Part shown: positions 1 through 8,319 of the stretch, one piece after another
How the letters are laid out: the number at the start of each line of letters is the position of its first letter
Numbering within the stretch: position 1 is the stretch's first letter
Source of the DNA: Pseudonocardia sediminis
Lineage (GTDB): Bacteria > Actinomycetota > Actinomycetes > Mycobacteriales > Pseudonocardiaceae
Assembly: GCF_004217185.1 (NCBI RefSeq)
Contig: NZ_SHKL01000002.1
Coordinates: forward strand, 1 to 64,000
Length of the DNA stretch: 64,000 bases
Direction of reading: 5' to 3'
The notes under the pieces: model-generated
The model's input: only the letters and a program-made list of their open reading frames with translations
Database searches by the model: none
Told to the model about the DNA's origin: nothing
Program-made: the position numbers and the translations under genes

Positions 1-1
1 G

Positions 2-796
2 TTGCGCCAGGTCGCCGAAGTCGGCGGCGCATCGTTGCCGGTCATGCTCGGCACACTGGCCGTTGCGCTCCTGGGCGCCTACGGGCTGGGACGGCTGCTC
101 GATGTCCGCGGCGACGCACAGTTGCTGATCGGCGTCGGCACCGCCATCTGCGGCGCGTCGGCGATCGCCGCGACCCAGGCCGTGATCAAGGCCAAGGAGT
201 CCCAGGTCGCCTACGCGATCGGGACCATCTTCACGTTCAACATCGTCGCCGTGCTGGTTTTCCCGCAGCTGGGGCACCTGATGGGCCTGGACCCGCACGC
301 CTTCGGGCTGTGGGCCGGGACCGCGATCAATGACACCTCATCAGTCGTTGCGGCGGGCTACGCCTACGGCGGTGACGCCGGGCCCTACTCGGTCGTGGTG
401 AAGCTGACCCGCAGCCTGATGCTGATCCCGATCGTCATGGTCCTGGCCTTCTGGGCCGCTCATCGCCAGGCACAGGTCGACGCCCCCGCCGCCGGCGGCC
501 GTACCGGCTTCAGCTTGCGCACCCTGCCGTGGAAGAAGATCGTCCCGCTGTTCCTGGTCGGGTTCGTCGTCGCCTCGGGCCTGACCAGCGTCGGAGTCAT
601 CCCGGAGTCGTGGCACCCCGCGCTGACGTTCACCGGCACGTTCCTGATCACCACCGCCCTGGCCGGGATTGGTCTGTCGATGCGCTTGTCAGATATGCGC
701 AAGGCAGGAGTGCGGCCCCTCGTCCTCGGGGCATGCCTCTGGGTTCTCGTCGGCGCCAGCAGCCTCGGCATCCAGGCCCTCACCGGCACTCTGTGA
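2..796 (+). CDS. YeiH/PSE-family membrane exporter (UPF0324), 5' end cut by window
   Basis: This is the C-terminal 264 residues of a polytopic membrane protein of the YeiH (putative sulfate exporter, UPF0324) family. The visible part has alternating hydrophobic helices and the family-type segments CGASAIAATQAV and GTAINDTSSVVAAGYAYG. Full-length members have about 340 residues, so some 80 residues lie outside the window and the first in-window start codon is not meaningful. The family is thought to move sulfur oxyanions, although substrates are poorly proven. Its place beside sulfide-oxidation genes fits export of sulfite or sulfate. It converges on the TauE/SafE gene, 49 nt away. Confidence 0.8.
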   Translation: MRQVAEVGGASLPVMLGTLAVALLGAYGLGRLLDVRGDAQLLIGVGTAICGASAIAATQAVIKAKESQVAYAIGTIFTFNIVAVLVFPQLGHLMGLDPHAFGLWAGTAINDTSSVVAAGYAYGGDAGPYSVVVKLTRSLMLIPIVMVLAFWAAHRQAQVDAPAAGGRTGFSLRTLPWKKIVPLFLVGFVVASGLTSVGVIPESWHPALTFTGTFLITTALAGIGLSMRLSDMRKAGVRPLVLGACLWVLVGASSLGIQALTGTL

Positions 797-845
797 GCGG
801 CGGACGCCGCGGACACTCGACCATCAGCGCATCTGCGACGTCGGC

Positions 846-1697
846 TCAGAAAATTCCGGAACTCTCCGCGGCGACGAACAGACCGACCAGGACGAGCATG
901 ACGGCGAAGGCCCGGCTCAAGGCGGCGCCGGAGAAACGGTCCGTGACCTTCTTACCGAGCAGGGTTCCCACGATGGCCGCGATCGTGAACGGCACGATGA
1001 TCCGCAGGTCGAGGTGCAGATCACCAACCCGCGAGGCGAGCGAACTCACCGAGTTGAACGCGATGATCAGCAACGAGGTGCCGATCGCGACGGTCATCGG
1101 AATCCGGAGCACGATGACCAGAGCGGGCACCACGAGGAACCCTCCCCCCACACCAAGGAAGCCGGTCAGGAACCCGACGACGGCGCCGCAGGCGATCACC
1201 TTCGCCGCGAGTTGTACCAACGCGACGCGCGAGGTTCCGGCCGGAGCGGAGAGCAGGGTGGTCGCACCACCGGCACTGTCGGCCGCGGCAGTACCGACCG
1301 ACTCGTCGGAGGCGGCGTCTGGGGCCGGCTGCCGGGACGGGCGGCTGTTGATCAGCATGGCGACCGCGACGAGAAGCGTGATCGCGGAGAACGCGAGCAG
1401 CAGCGTGTTCTGCGGAGCCGCCCGGTTGAGCAGCGTTCCGGCCCAGGCCGCAGCGATCCCGACCACCCCGAAGGCGATACCTGTGCGCCAGTCGATGGTG
1501 CGGTCACGCAGACGGGCCAGTACGCCAACCACGGAGATGATGCCGACGATGATGATGCTGCTGGTGGTGGCGGACTGGGCGTCCTGCCCGAGCGCGTAGA
1601 CCAGGGCCGGTACCGCGAGTACACCCCCGCCGCCGCCGAGGGCACCGATCACGAGTCCGATCACGAGCCCGAGCGCGGCCGCGAGGGCGATACTCAC
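846..1697 (-). CDS. TauE/SafE-family sulfite/sulfonate exporter
   Basis: The 283-residue membrane protein has the internal duplication typical of TauE/SafE. Each half begins with a glycine-rich helix followed by VPALV (GALGGGGGVLAVPALV near the N-terminus, GFLGVGGGFLVVPALV around residue 175), joined by a hydrophilic central loop of about 45 residues. The family exports sulfite, sulfoacetate or related anions. The start overlaps the rhodanese stop by 4 nt, so it is the last gene of a GntR-rhodanese-exporter operon. In the staphylococcal cst system a TauE protein is likewise paired with persulfide enzymes and presumably removes the sulfite they form. Confidence 0.85.
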   Translation of the reverse strand: MSIALAAALGLVIGLVIGALGGGGGVLAVPALVYALGQDAQSATTSSIIIVGIISVVGVLARLRDRTIDWRTGIAFGVVGIAAAWAGTLLNRAAPQNTLLLAFSAITLLVAVAMLINSRPSRQPAPDAASDESVGTAAADSAGGATTLLSAPAGTSRVALVQLAAKVIACGAVVGFLTGFLGVGGGFLVVPALVIVLRIPMTVAIGTSLLIIAFNSVSSLASRVGDLHLDLRIIVPFTIAAIVGTLLGKKVTDRFSGAALSRAFAVMLVLVGLFVAAESSGIF

Positions 1698-2032
1698 CCG
1701 ACTGCTCCGGGCCTGCCGGAGTCGTCGAGGAACGGAAGACCGGCGGCGTCCCAGGCCTTCATACCCCCGGCCAGATTGCGGACGTCGATGCCGGCCCCGG
1801 CCAGCACCACGGCTGCCTTGCCGGAGCGGTTACCGGAGCGGCAGATCGCGATCACCGGGCGGCCGGTGCCGACGGCACCGGGATCGAGATCCCCGAGCGG
1901 CACGTGGACGGCACCGTCGATGTGCCCGGCACGCCATTCGTCGGGCTCGCGGACGTCGAGCAGCAGGGCGCCGGAGCGAGCAAGCTCGGCGGCTTCGGCA
2001 GGGTTGACCTGGGGGATCTCGGGCGTGGTCAT
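1694..2032 (-). CDS. Single-domain rhodanese sulfurtransferase
   Basis: A 112-residue stand-alone rhodanese domain. It shows LLDVREPDEWRAGHIDGAVH near the N-terminus and the active-site loop CRSGNRS, whose Cys would carry the persulfide. An upstream reading frame is open to 2290, but the start at 2032 (MTTPEIPQV) gives a compact rhodanese and overlaps the GntR stop by 4 nt (ATGA), so I chose it. It probably moves sulfane sulfur between small thiols and the CstB-like and YgaP-like enzymes encoded across the divergent promoter. The exact acceptor cannot be told from sequence. Confidence 0.88.
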   Translation of the reverse strand: MTTPEIPQVNPAEAAELARSGALLLDVREPDEWRAGHIDGAVHVPLGDLDPGAVGTGRPVIAICRSGNRSGKAAVVLAGAGIDVRNLAGGMKAWDAAGLPFLDDSGRPGAVG

Positions 2033-2838
2033 CGGCGGGGGTCCTTCCGGTCCGCGGTGCTGAGCAGGTCGAGGTGGTAGCCGTCCTTGCGGGAGAAGTC
2101 GGCGGTCAGGGTGAAGCGGTCCCCGCGCACGAGGGTGTGGCGCCACTCGACGGGACGGCCCTTCGCACAGCCGAGACGGCGGATCGAGAACGCCGCGGTC
2201 GTCGGGCTCCCGCCCAGGAGCTTGTGCTCGGCCGGGGTCGGCAGGATCGGCTGGATCTGTTCCTCGCCGCCGGTCAGCACGACGCCGCACATCTCGGCGT
2301 AGCGCTCGTAGAGCGCGCCCTGGGTGAAGTCGGCGTCGAGCAGGGGTGCGGCGAGCTCGTGGGGAAGCCAGACCCGGTCGAGGGCGAGCGGCTCGTCACC
2401 GGCGAACCGGAGGCGTTCGAGGTAGATCAGCGGCGTCGACTCCTCGATGCCGAGCCGGGCGGCAACGACGCCGTCCGCGCGGGTATCCAGGGACCGGACG
2501 ACACTGCGCTGCTCCAGGCCCATCGCCTGGACCGACTCGTGCAGGCTGTAGAGCGCACCGAGGCGCTGGGCGATCTCGACCGGCTCGGCCTGCCGCGACG
2601 GTCGGCCGCGACCGGCGACGACCAGGCCTTCCTCACGCAGGACCTTGACGGCCTGGCGCACCGTGTGTCGGCTGACGCCGTAATCGCTGACCAAGGCGTG
2701 CTCACCAGGGAAGCCGTGGGTGAACTCGTCGGCGTCCAGACGCCGTCGAAGATCCGTGAGGAGCTGCTCCCACAGCAGCGCGCCCGGCTCCCGCCGCAGT
2801 GCCCGATGCCGATCTGACGTCTCGACTGCCACCAACAT
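2029..2838 (-). CDS. GntR/HutC-type regulator with UTRA domain; candidate persulfide-responsive repressor
   Basis: A 269-residue regulator. The winged helix-turn-helix covers about residues 20-82 (FPGEHALVSDYGVSRHTVRQ, then REEGLVVAGRGRPS), followed by a UTRA effector domain from about 95 to 255. It heads the operon with rhodanese and TauE. Exactly two cysteines are present, C184 and C224, both in the UTRA domain, which would suit a dithiol/persulfide switch. The ATG at 2838 sits against the purine-rich AAGGGGG, so a GTG two codons later (2832) is a possible true start. A related site lies 23 nt upstream. The sensing role is inferred from context; the GntR assignment is secure. Confidence 0.85.
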   Translation of the reverse strand: MLVAVETSDRHRALRREPGALLWEQLLTDLRRRLDADEFTHGFPGEHALVSDYGVSRHTVRQAVKVLREEGLVVAGRGRPSRQAEPVEIAQRLGALYSLHESVQAMGLEQRSVVRSLDTRADGVVAARLGIEESTPLIYLERLRFAGDEPLALDRVWLPHELAAPLLDADFTQGALYERYAEMCGVVLTGGEEQIQPILPTPAEHKLLGGSPTTAAFSIRRLGCAKGRPVEWRHTLVRGDRFTLTADFSRKDGYHLDLLSTADRKDPRR

Positions 2839-2860
2839 CCCCCTTCGTACGACGAGGGGA

Positions 2861-2876
2861 ATGTACGGTCATTTCA
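2861..2876. promoter_or_regulatory. Candidate GntR operator 1 (ATGTACGGTCATTT)
   Basis: The 14-nt string ATGTACGGTCATTT lies 23 nt upstream of the GntR gene start and recurs exactly at 3411 ahead of the CstB-like gene. Position and recurrence suggest autoregulation. That GntR is the binder is inferred. Confidence 0.6.
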
Positions 2877-3410
2877 TGTGTGATCGCAAGCTGTCGCCGG
2901 CGCCGCCCCGGAGACGAACACTCGCGTCACACGACTGACGGCGTCGTCACTCAGAACGGCACGGCCGCGTGGTGCGCAGCGCGCATCGCCTCGACGACCC
3001 GATCGAGCAGTCGGCGGGACCCATCACGGCTAGGACACATGTCGCCGTCTCCGGGAGCGACCGGACGGAGTCGACGCGTCACGGACTCACTTATCTCCGA
3101 CGTGGTCGATGTCGTGGCGGGGACGTTCACAGCAGGGCTCCAGAACTCGGCGGGACGATCCGTGCAGAGACCGCGAGCCGAGTAGGGGTCAGCCCGCGAA
3201 GAGTCCTGGGCGACAGCGGCGATCATCCACCGACAGCTGGTCAGCGGCCATCAAGCACACGCAGAGCGTGCGATCGGCCGGCGAGCTGAAGGGTGCCACA
3301 TGACCACTGCACCACGCGTATTCGCCCAGCGCAACGGATAGCTGCTCACCTCTCACGACGAGTCGGGCAGACGGTCACTTCTTCCACATCTCGACCGCAC
3401 CGCGTTCGTA

Positions 3411-3426
3411 ATGTACGGTCATTTAC
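3411..3426. promoter_or_regulatory. Candidate GntR operator 2
   Basis: A second exact copy of ATGTACGGTCATTT, continuing as ACAT, lies 30-45 nt upstream of the chosen start of the MBL-rhodanese gene. A repressor bound here would be expected to cover the promoter. Confidence 0.6.
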
Positions 3427-3455
3427 ATCAGACCTTGACGCCGTCGGAGGGCACG

Positions 3456-4859
3456 ATGGAGCGCAGCGGCCAGTTGATCTTCAAGCAGTATTACCTCGGG
3501 TGCCTGTCGCAGGCCTCGTACCTGATCGGAGACGCGGGCACGGGACGAGCGGTGGTGGTCGACCCGCAACGCGACGTCAAGGAGTACCTCGACGACGCCC
3601 GCGAGGCGGGACTGACGATCGAGCGGATCCTGGAGACCCACGTGCACGCGGACTTCCTGTCCGGGCACCTGGAACTCGCGGCAGCCACAGGTGCGCCGAT
3701 CTCCTACGGCGACGCTGCGGATGTCGAGTTCGCGATCGAGGCACTGGCCGACGAGCAGTCCCTGTCGCTGGGCACTGTCACGCTGGAGATCATGCACACC
3801 CCGGGCCACACCCCGGAGTCGATCTGCATCGTCGTGCGCGAGTCCGCCGAGGCATCGGAGCCCTACGGCGTGCTCACCGGGGACACCTTGTTCGTCGGCG
3901 ACGTCGGCCGGCCGGACCTGCTCGGGGCCAACGGCTGGTCGCCCGAGGAGCTGGCCAAGGCCCTCTACCGCTCGACCCGCGAACGTCTGCTGCCCCTGCC
4001 CGACTCCACACGGGTCTTCCCGGCCCACGGTGCGGGATCGGCGTGCGGCAAGAACCTGTCCACCGAGACCTCGAGCACCATCGGCGAGCAGCGCCGCAGC
4101 AACTACGCACTGGCCCCGATGAGCGAGGACGCGTTCGTCTCAGCCGTGTGCGAAGGCCAGTCGGCCGCGCCGATGTACTTCGCGTTCGCCTCGCACCGCA
4201 ACCGCGAGGACCGGCCGATGCTCGACGAGACCACCGCAGTCCCCTCACTGCAGCCCGAGGCGTTCCTCGACCGCCGCCGTGACGGCGCGACCGTGCTCGA
4301 CACCCGTGACCCCCAGGACTTCGCCTCGGCCCACCTCACCGGGGCGATCAACATCGGCCTGGGCGGGCGCTTCGCCGAGATGGCCGGGCAAGTCATCCCG
4401 GCCGAGAGCGACCTGCTGCTGGTCTGCGATACCGGAACCGAGGTCGAGGCCCGCAACCGGCTCGCCCGGATCGGCTTCGACCGGGTCTTGGGACACCTCG
4501 ACGGCGGCATCGCCTCCGTCCCGGCCGTGCACCTGCGCGCCGCCGGCCGGGTCGACGCCGAACGGTTGGAGGCCCTGGCCGTCCCCGTTCAGCTTCTCGA
4601 CGTGCGAGGCCCCGGGGAGGTCGCCGGCACCGGATCCATTCGCGGCGCACACCTGATCCCGCTCTCCGTGCTCGTCTCACGCGTTGGCGAGCTCGATCCG
4701 TCCCGGTCGACGGTCGTGTACTGCGCCGGCGGCTACCGCTCGTCCATCGCCGCATCGACGCTGCGCGCACACGGCTTCGACGACGTCTACGACCTGCTCG
4801 GCGGCTTCGGCGCCTGGGACAACGGGGAACGCCCCGTCGACCAGGCACAGCCGGTCTGA
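3456..4859 (+). CDS. CstB/ETHE1-like persulfide dioxygenase fused to two rhodanese domains
   Basis: A 467-residue fusion. The N-terminal metallo-beta-lactamase domain (about 5-230) has the persulfide-dioxygenase metal motif THVHADFLSGH and HTPGHTPES. Two rhodanese-type domains follow; the first carries LLVCDTGTE and the second (about 375-460) a canonical loop, CAGGYRS. In CstB-type enzymes the dioxygenase converts a low-molecular-weight thiol persulfide to sulfite while the rhodanese handles thiosulfate and persulfide transfer. The ATG at 3456 was chosen because CGGAGGG precedes it by 5-6 nt; the in-frame upstream start at 3411 lies inside the operator. The first rhodanese loop (CDTGTE) departs from the usual CxxGxR and may be structural. 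Confidence 0.9.
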   Translation: MERSGQLIFKQYYLGCLSQASYLIGDAGTGRAVVVDPQRDVKEYLDDAREAGLTIERILETHVHADFLSGHLELAAATGAPISYGDAADVEFAIEALADEQSLSLGTVTLEIMHTPGHTPESICIVVRESAEASEPYGVLTGDTLFVGDVGRPDLLGANGWSPEELAKALYRSTRERLLPLPDSTRVFPAHGAGSACGKNLSTETSSTIGEQRRSNYALAPMSEDAFVSAVCEGQSAAPMYFAFASHRNREDRPMLDETTAVPSLQPEAFLDRRRDGATVLDTRDPQDFASAHLTGAINIGLGGRFAEMAGQVIPAESDLLLVCDTGTEVEARNRLARIGFDRVLGHLDGGIASVPAVHLRAAGRVDAERLEALAVPVQLLDVRGPGEVAGTGSIRGAHLIPLSVLVSRVGELDPSRSTVVYCAGGYRSSIAASTLRAHGFDDVYDLLGGFGAWDNGERPVDQAQPV

Positions 4860-4884
4860 GATCTCGACAACCGCTCGACACCAC

Positions 4885-4913
4885 GCGGCCCGGTCCGACA
4901 GGGACCGGGCCGC
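4885..4913 (+). terminator. GC-rich hairpin between the CstB-like and YgaP-like genes
   Basis: Arms GCGGCCCGGTCC and its exact complement (12 bp) surround a 5-nt loop, 25 nt after the CstB-like stop. There is no T-run, so it could be a partial terminator or an mRNA-stabilising element that lets the next gene be expressed at a lower level. Confidence 0.55.
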
Positions 4914-4939
4914 ACCTCTGGAAAGGACCGACCGCCTCC

Positions 4940-5569
4940 GTGACCTCCACCCGCCCAAGCTCCCCCACCACAGCGACCCTCACGGACCCGGCGCCCGGGA
5001 CGTCGATCGACGGGCCGACCCTCGACCGCTGGATGCGCTCCCCCGCGTCACCGGCGCCCCTCGTGATCGACGTCCGGAGTGCCGCCGAGTACGAGTCCGC
5101 CCACGTCCGGGGCTCTTACCACGTACCACTCGCGACGCTGGCCGAGCACACCGCGGACCTCGCCGCGCACCTCGACTCCCCGGTCGTTCTCGTCTGCCAG
5201 TCCGGTGTCCGGGCCGAACAGGGCCGCCGGCACCTCGCGACGGTCGGCCTGGACCGCGCCCACGTTCTCGACGGCGGGCTCCCCGCGTTCTCCGCAGCCG
5301 ACGGTGAGGTCGTGCACGGCCGACGCGCTTGGGCCCTGGAGCGCCAGGTCCGCCTGGTCGCCGGATCACTCGTGCTGGCAGGCCTGACCGCCGGACAGCT
5401 CCTTCACCCACGCGCACGACTGCTCGCCGCAGGCATCGGCGCGGGCTTGACGTTCTCCGCGCTGTCCGACACCTGCGCGATGGGCTCTGCCCTCGCTCGG
5501 CTGCCGTTCAACCGGGCCAGCACGGAGCCGCGTCCGGTCGACACCATCGACGCGCTCCGGCGCCGCTGA
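4940..5569 (+). CDS. YgaP-like membrane-anchored rhodanese (rhodanese + DUF2892)
   Basis: A 209-residue protein with a GTG start preceded by GGAAAGGA at a good distance. Residues about 25-125 form a rhodanese domain with PLVIDVRSAAEYESAHVRGS and the active-site loop CQSGVRA. Two hydrophobic helices follow (about 137-158 and 162-185), ending SALSDTCAMGSALARLPFN, as in the DUF2892 tail of YgaP. Such proteins put a sulfurtransferase on the cytoplasmic face of the membrane. It is read in the same direction as the CstB-like gene and ends at a strong bidirectional hairpin. Confidence 0.88.
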   Translation: MTSTRPSSPTTATLTDPAPGTSIDGPTLDRWMRSPASPAPLVIDVRSAAEYESAHVRGSYHVPLATLAEHTADLAAHLDSPVVLVCQSGVRAEQGRRHLATVGLDRAHVLDGGLPAFSAADGEVVHGRRAWALERQVRLVAGSLVLAGLTAGQLLHPRARLLAAGIGAGLTFSALSDTCAMGSALARLPFNRASTEPRPVDTIDALRRR

Positions 5570-5595
5570 GGCCCCGTCGCAGCGCCGTAGTCGAC

Positions 5596-5633
5596 GGGTA
5601 AGCCCCGGTTCCGTGTCGGAGCCGGGGCTTACC
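5596..5633. terminator. Bidirectional terminator between ygaP-like and sqr
   Basis: A 17-bp stem (GGGTAAGCCCCGGTTCC with its complement, one G-U pair) around a short loop lies between the converging stop codons at 5569 and 5650. Confidence 0.8.
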
Positions 5634-5649
5634 CATCGTGATCGTCTCC

Positions 5650-6846
5650 TCAGGCGAGGCCCCGCAGCATGAGGTTCCAGTACAGCGCCGGTAGACCGTG
5701 GCGCTTGAGGTACCACATGTCCCGGCGCTCCTTGATCGTATTGATCTTGGGGATCGAGGGCTTGGGGGTCATCGAGTAGTCGAACTCGGCGAGCAGCAGC
5801 GTCCTACGCGAGGTCGTAAGCGGGCACGAGGCATAGCCCTCGTAGCGGGCGCTGGGCTCCCGCCCGGCCATGACATCGGTCAGGTTCGTGGCCACGACCG
5901 GCGCCTGCTTGCGGATCGCCGCCCCGGTCTTCGAGTTCGGAGAGGAGCCGGCGTCGCCGAGGGCGAACACCTCCGGATACCGGGCGTGCTGCATCGTGTG
6001 CTTGTCGATCTCGACGTACCCGGCGGGCGAAGCCGGGTCGGCGAGGGAGGTTTTCTTCACCCAGTCCGGTGCGCTCTGGGGCGGCACGACGTGCATGACG
6101 TCGTAGTTCAGGGTCTGCGTCGTGTCGCCGTTGGCGTGGTCGACGATCGTGACCTCGCGCTTGTCGGCGTTCACGCTCGTCGCCTCACTCTGCAGATGCA
6201 CGTTGATGCCGTAGCGGCGCGCGACGCCGTCCAGGATCTGCGCGAACTCCTTGACCCCGAACATGCCCGGAGTCGGCAACACCAGGTGAATGTCGATCTT
6301 GTCGAGGACACCCTCCTGCCGCCAGTAGTCCGCGGCCAGGTAGGCGATCTTCTGCGGCGCCCCGGCGCACTTGATCGGACCCGCGGGCATGGTGAACACG
6401 GCTGTGCCCGAGCGGGTCTCGCGGATGAACTTCCACATCGCCGGGGCGAGCTCGTACTGGTAGTTGCTCGATACGCCATCGCGGCCCAGGGTCTGCCCGA
6501 GACCGGTAATCTTGCCCCAATCGAGCTGGATTCCCGGGCACATGACCAGGTACTCGTAGCCCACCGACGACCCGTCGTCGAGTTCAACCGTCCGCGCGTC
6601 CGGATCGACAGAGACCGCCGCCCTGCGGATCCAGTTGACGCCCTTCGGCATCACCGCCGACTGCGGCTTCGCGCTCTCCTCGACCGGAGCGCATCCACCC
6701 CCGACCAGCGTCCACAACGGTTGGTAGTAGTGCGTGGCCGCGGGATCGATCACTGCCACGTCGCCTTCCCCGCTTCGGCGTAGCCGTGCAGCCACGCTGA
6801 TGCCGGCGCTGCCGCCGCCGACGATGACGATGCGATGACGCGCCAT
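5650..6846 (-). CDS. sqr: Sulfide:quinone oxidoreductase (FAD-dependent)
   Basis: A 398-residue flavoprotein. It has the N-terminal FAD-binding Rossmann motif VIVGGGSAGIS, the SQR-type IKCAGAPQKIAYL around the middle, a second NAD(P)-binding-like region, and a C-terminal hydrophobic amphipathic segment fit for membrane contact. The Cys in IKCAGAPQK is the position typical of type II, mitochondrial-like SQR; other cysteines lie in LVGGGCAPVE and YASCPLTT. It oxidises sulfide to sulfane sulfur, passing electrons to quinone; the sulfane product would feed the CstB-like enzyme. ATG 6846 is preferred over GTG 6852 because GGAGGG would abut the GTG. It is transcribed alone, with its own ATGTAC site. 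Confidence 0.9.
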   Translation of the reverse strand: MARHRIVIVGGGSAGISVAARLRRSGEGDVAVIDPAATHYYQPLWTLVGGGCAPVEESAKPQSAVMPKGVNWIRRAAVSVDPDARTVELDDGSSVGYEYLVMCPGIQLDWGKITGLGQTLGRDGVSSNYQYELAPAMWKFIRETRSGTAVFTMPAGPIKCAGAPQKIAYLAADYWRQEGVLDKIDIHLVLPTPGMFGVKEFAQILDGVARRYGINVHLQSEATSVNADKREVTIVDHANGDTTQTLNYDVMHVVPPQSAPDWVKKTSLADPASPAGYVEIDKHTMQHARYPEVFALGDAGSSPNSKTGAAIRKQAPVVATNLTDVMAGREPSARYEGYASCPLTTSRRTLLLAEFDYSMTPKPSIPKINTIKERRDMWYLKRHGLPALYWNLMLRGLA

Positions 6847-6860
6847 GTCCACCCTCCGGT

Positions 6861-6876
6861 AAATGTACGTACATCT
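6861..6876. promoter_or_regulatory. Candidate GntR operator 3 (ATGTACGTACAT palindrome) at sqr
   Basis: ATGTACGTACAT is a perfect 12-nt palindrome starting 17 nt upstream of the sqr ATG. On the sqr-coding strand it is preceded by TACGGTCAG, echoing the TACGGTCAT of sites 1 and 2. It links sqr to the same regulon. Confidence 0.6.
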
Positions 6877-6921
6877 GACCGTAGCGGACCAGTGGTTGGG
6901 ATCACAATGGGCCTAGACAGG

Positions 6922-6955
6922 AAAAATCGCCCGGACCCATCGGGTCCTGGGCGAT
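6922..6955 (-). terminator. Intrinsic terminator of the mshC-like gene
   Basis: Read on the minus strand, a stem of about 13 bp (GATCGCCC...GGGCGAT, one bulged base) is followed directly by TTTTTC, starting 24 nt after the stop at 6979. This is a classical intrinsic terminator and separates the gene from sqr. Confidence 0.8.
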
Positions 6956-6978
6956 CTGTCGTCGAGCGGATGTGCTCG

Positions 6979-8118
6979 CTACTGCAGGGCGAGCGTGCGG
7001 ATCACCAACCGGGCGGCGTCCCCGCCTGCGTCGATCGCGTGGCTCACAGCGGTGGGGACATCGAGGTCCTGCAGCAGTGCTGCGCTGACCGCTGAGGTCG
7101 CCGCGGAAGATCCGGGCTTACGCCCCGCCGCGACATAGAGCTCCTCGAGTCGTTGCGCCGCCAGCTCGATGTCCCCGGAGCGGAAGTCCCATCCCTGGCT
7201 CCACACCCGGTCCAGGAGCAGCATCCGCAGCACCGCCCCCGAGGTGTCCTGGAGCAGGTCCTGCACCAGGACCAGATTGCCGGTCGACTTGGCCATCTTC
7301 TCGCCCTCCAGGCCGACCGTGCCCACCCGAAACTGCCGACGAGCGAACAGGCCCGCTCCGGTTGCCGCGCCGGCCATCGCGACCTGGTAGGCGTGGTGCG
7401 GGAACTCCAGGTCCGCACCCCCGGCCAGGACGTCGACCACCCCGCCGAGGGTCGCCATCGCCATCGCGGCGCACTCGGCGTGCCAGCCGGGACGCCCCGG
7501 ACCCCACGGGCTCGGCCACGCCGGGTGCGAGCTGTCCGAGGGCCGCCACACCGGCACGTCGAACGGGTCATCCCGCAAGGAGTCGTCCGGGTCGTCGCCA
7601 TATTCCGCTGACAACGCCAGCGCCTGCTCGCGGCCCAAACCGGCCGCCGCCGGGAGGCCACCGCCGCGGAAGTAGACGTGCCCCTCACGCTCGTAGGCGA
7701 CCCCGCGCTCCACCAGTGCCGCCGCCAGGGCGATGACGTGATGGATGTGATGCCGGGCATGCGGGGTGTGCTGAGGTTCGCGAACGTGCAGCGCCGACAT
7801 CGCCCGGTCGAACCAGAACTCCTGACGCAGCCCGAACTCGTCGTAGTCGCGACCGCGGTCCACCGCCGTGCGGGTCAGGACATCGTCGACGTCGGTGACG
7901 TTGCGGGCGACCTCGGTGTCCGTACCCGTCATCCGAACCACCCGACCCAGGACGTCGGCCCACACAAAGGTGGACGCGTGCCCGAGATGGGTCACGTCGT
8001 AGGGGGTGATCCCGCAGACATACATCCGGGTCGGCATTGTCAACGGCAGGGACGCACCACCCAGGACGAACCGGGCCCCCGACCTGTCCGTTATCTGCCC
8101 GTCGATTTGCTGGTCCAT
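6979..8118 (-). CDS. MshC-like cysteine ligase (CysRS-family, mycothiol ligase paralog)
   Basis: A 379-residue class I ligase of the cysteinyl-tRNA synthetase/MshC group. YVCGITPYDVTHLGHA gives a zinc-ligand Cys and a HIGH-type motif, HAECAAM a second zinc Cys, and KMAKSTGN stands for KMSKS. There is no long C-terminal tRNA-binding extension; the length matches MshC (about 410), which joins cysteine to GlcN-inositol in mycothiol synthesis. ATG 8118 is preceded by AGGA and avoids a 20-residue unconserved extension. It ends at its own terminator. Its setting beside persulfide genes suggests a second, conditionally used copy raising mycothiol supply, or a ligase for another cysteine conjugate. 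The housekeeping mshC must lie elsewhere if this is a paralog. Confidence 0.75.
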   Translation of the reverse strand: MDQQIDGQITDRSGARFVLGGASLPLTMPTRMYVCGITPYDVTHLGHASTFVWADVLGRVVRMTGTDTEVARNVTDVDDVLTRTAVDRGRDYDEFGLRQEFWFDRAMSALHVREPQHTPHARHHIHHVIALAAALVERGVAYEREGHVYFRGGGLPAAAGLGREQALALSAEYGDDPDDSLRDDPFDVPVWRPSDSSHPAWPSPWGPGRPGWHAECAAMAMATLGGVVDVLAGGADLEFPHHAYQVAMAGAATGAGLFARRQFRVGTVGLEGEKMAKSTGNLVLVQDLLQDTSGAVLRMLLLDRVWSQGWDFRSGDIELAAQRLEELYVAAGRKPGSSAATSAVSAALLQDLDVPTAVSHAIDAGGDAARLVIRTLALQ

Positions 8119-8319
8119 TGCATCATCCTGGCACCCGCTCGGACATTGGCCGAGCATCACTGCTGCCCGGACCAGCACTGCGCAAGCTGAATACGCGAAG
8201 ACGTTGTCTAGGCGACGGAATCGCAGTTATCGCCGCAACGGCGTGCCGAAGCCGTCTCCCGGAGCGCCGGCCGACAACCCTGTTCCCGAGCCCCTGCCCC
8301 GAAGCAACTCTCAGGCTCC

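Larger units (their letters stand above)
2839..3455. promoter_or_regulatory. 617-nt divergent intergenic region between the GntR operon and the CstB-like gene
   Basis: No reading frame here has a convincing ribosome site or recognisable product. The region carries one ATGTACGGTCATTT site near each end, one in front of each divergent transcription unit. I see nothing else assignable in the central 500 nt. Confidence 0.6.
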
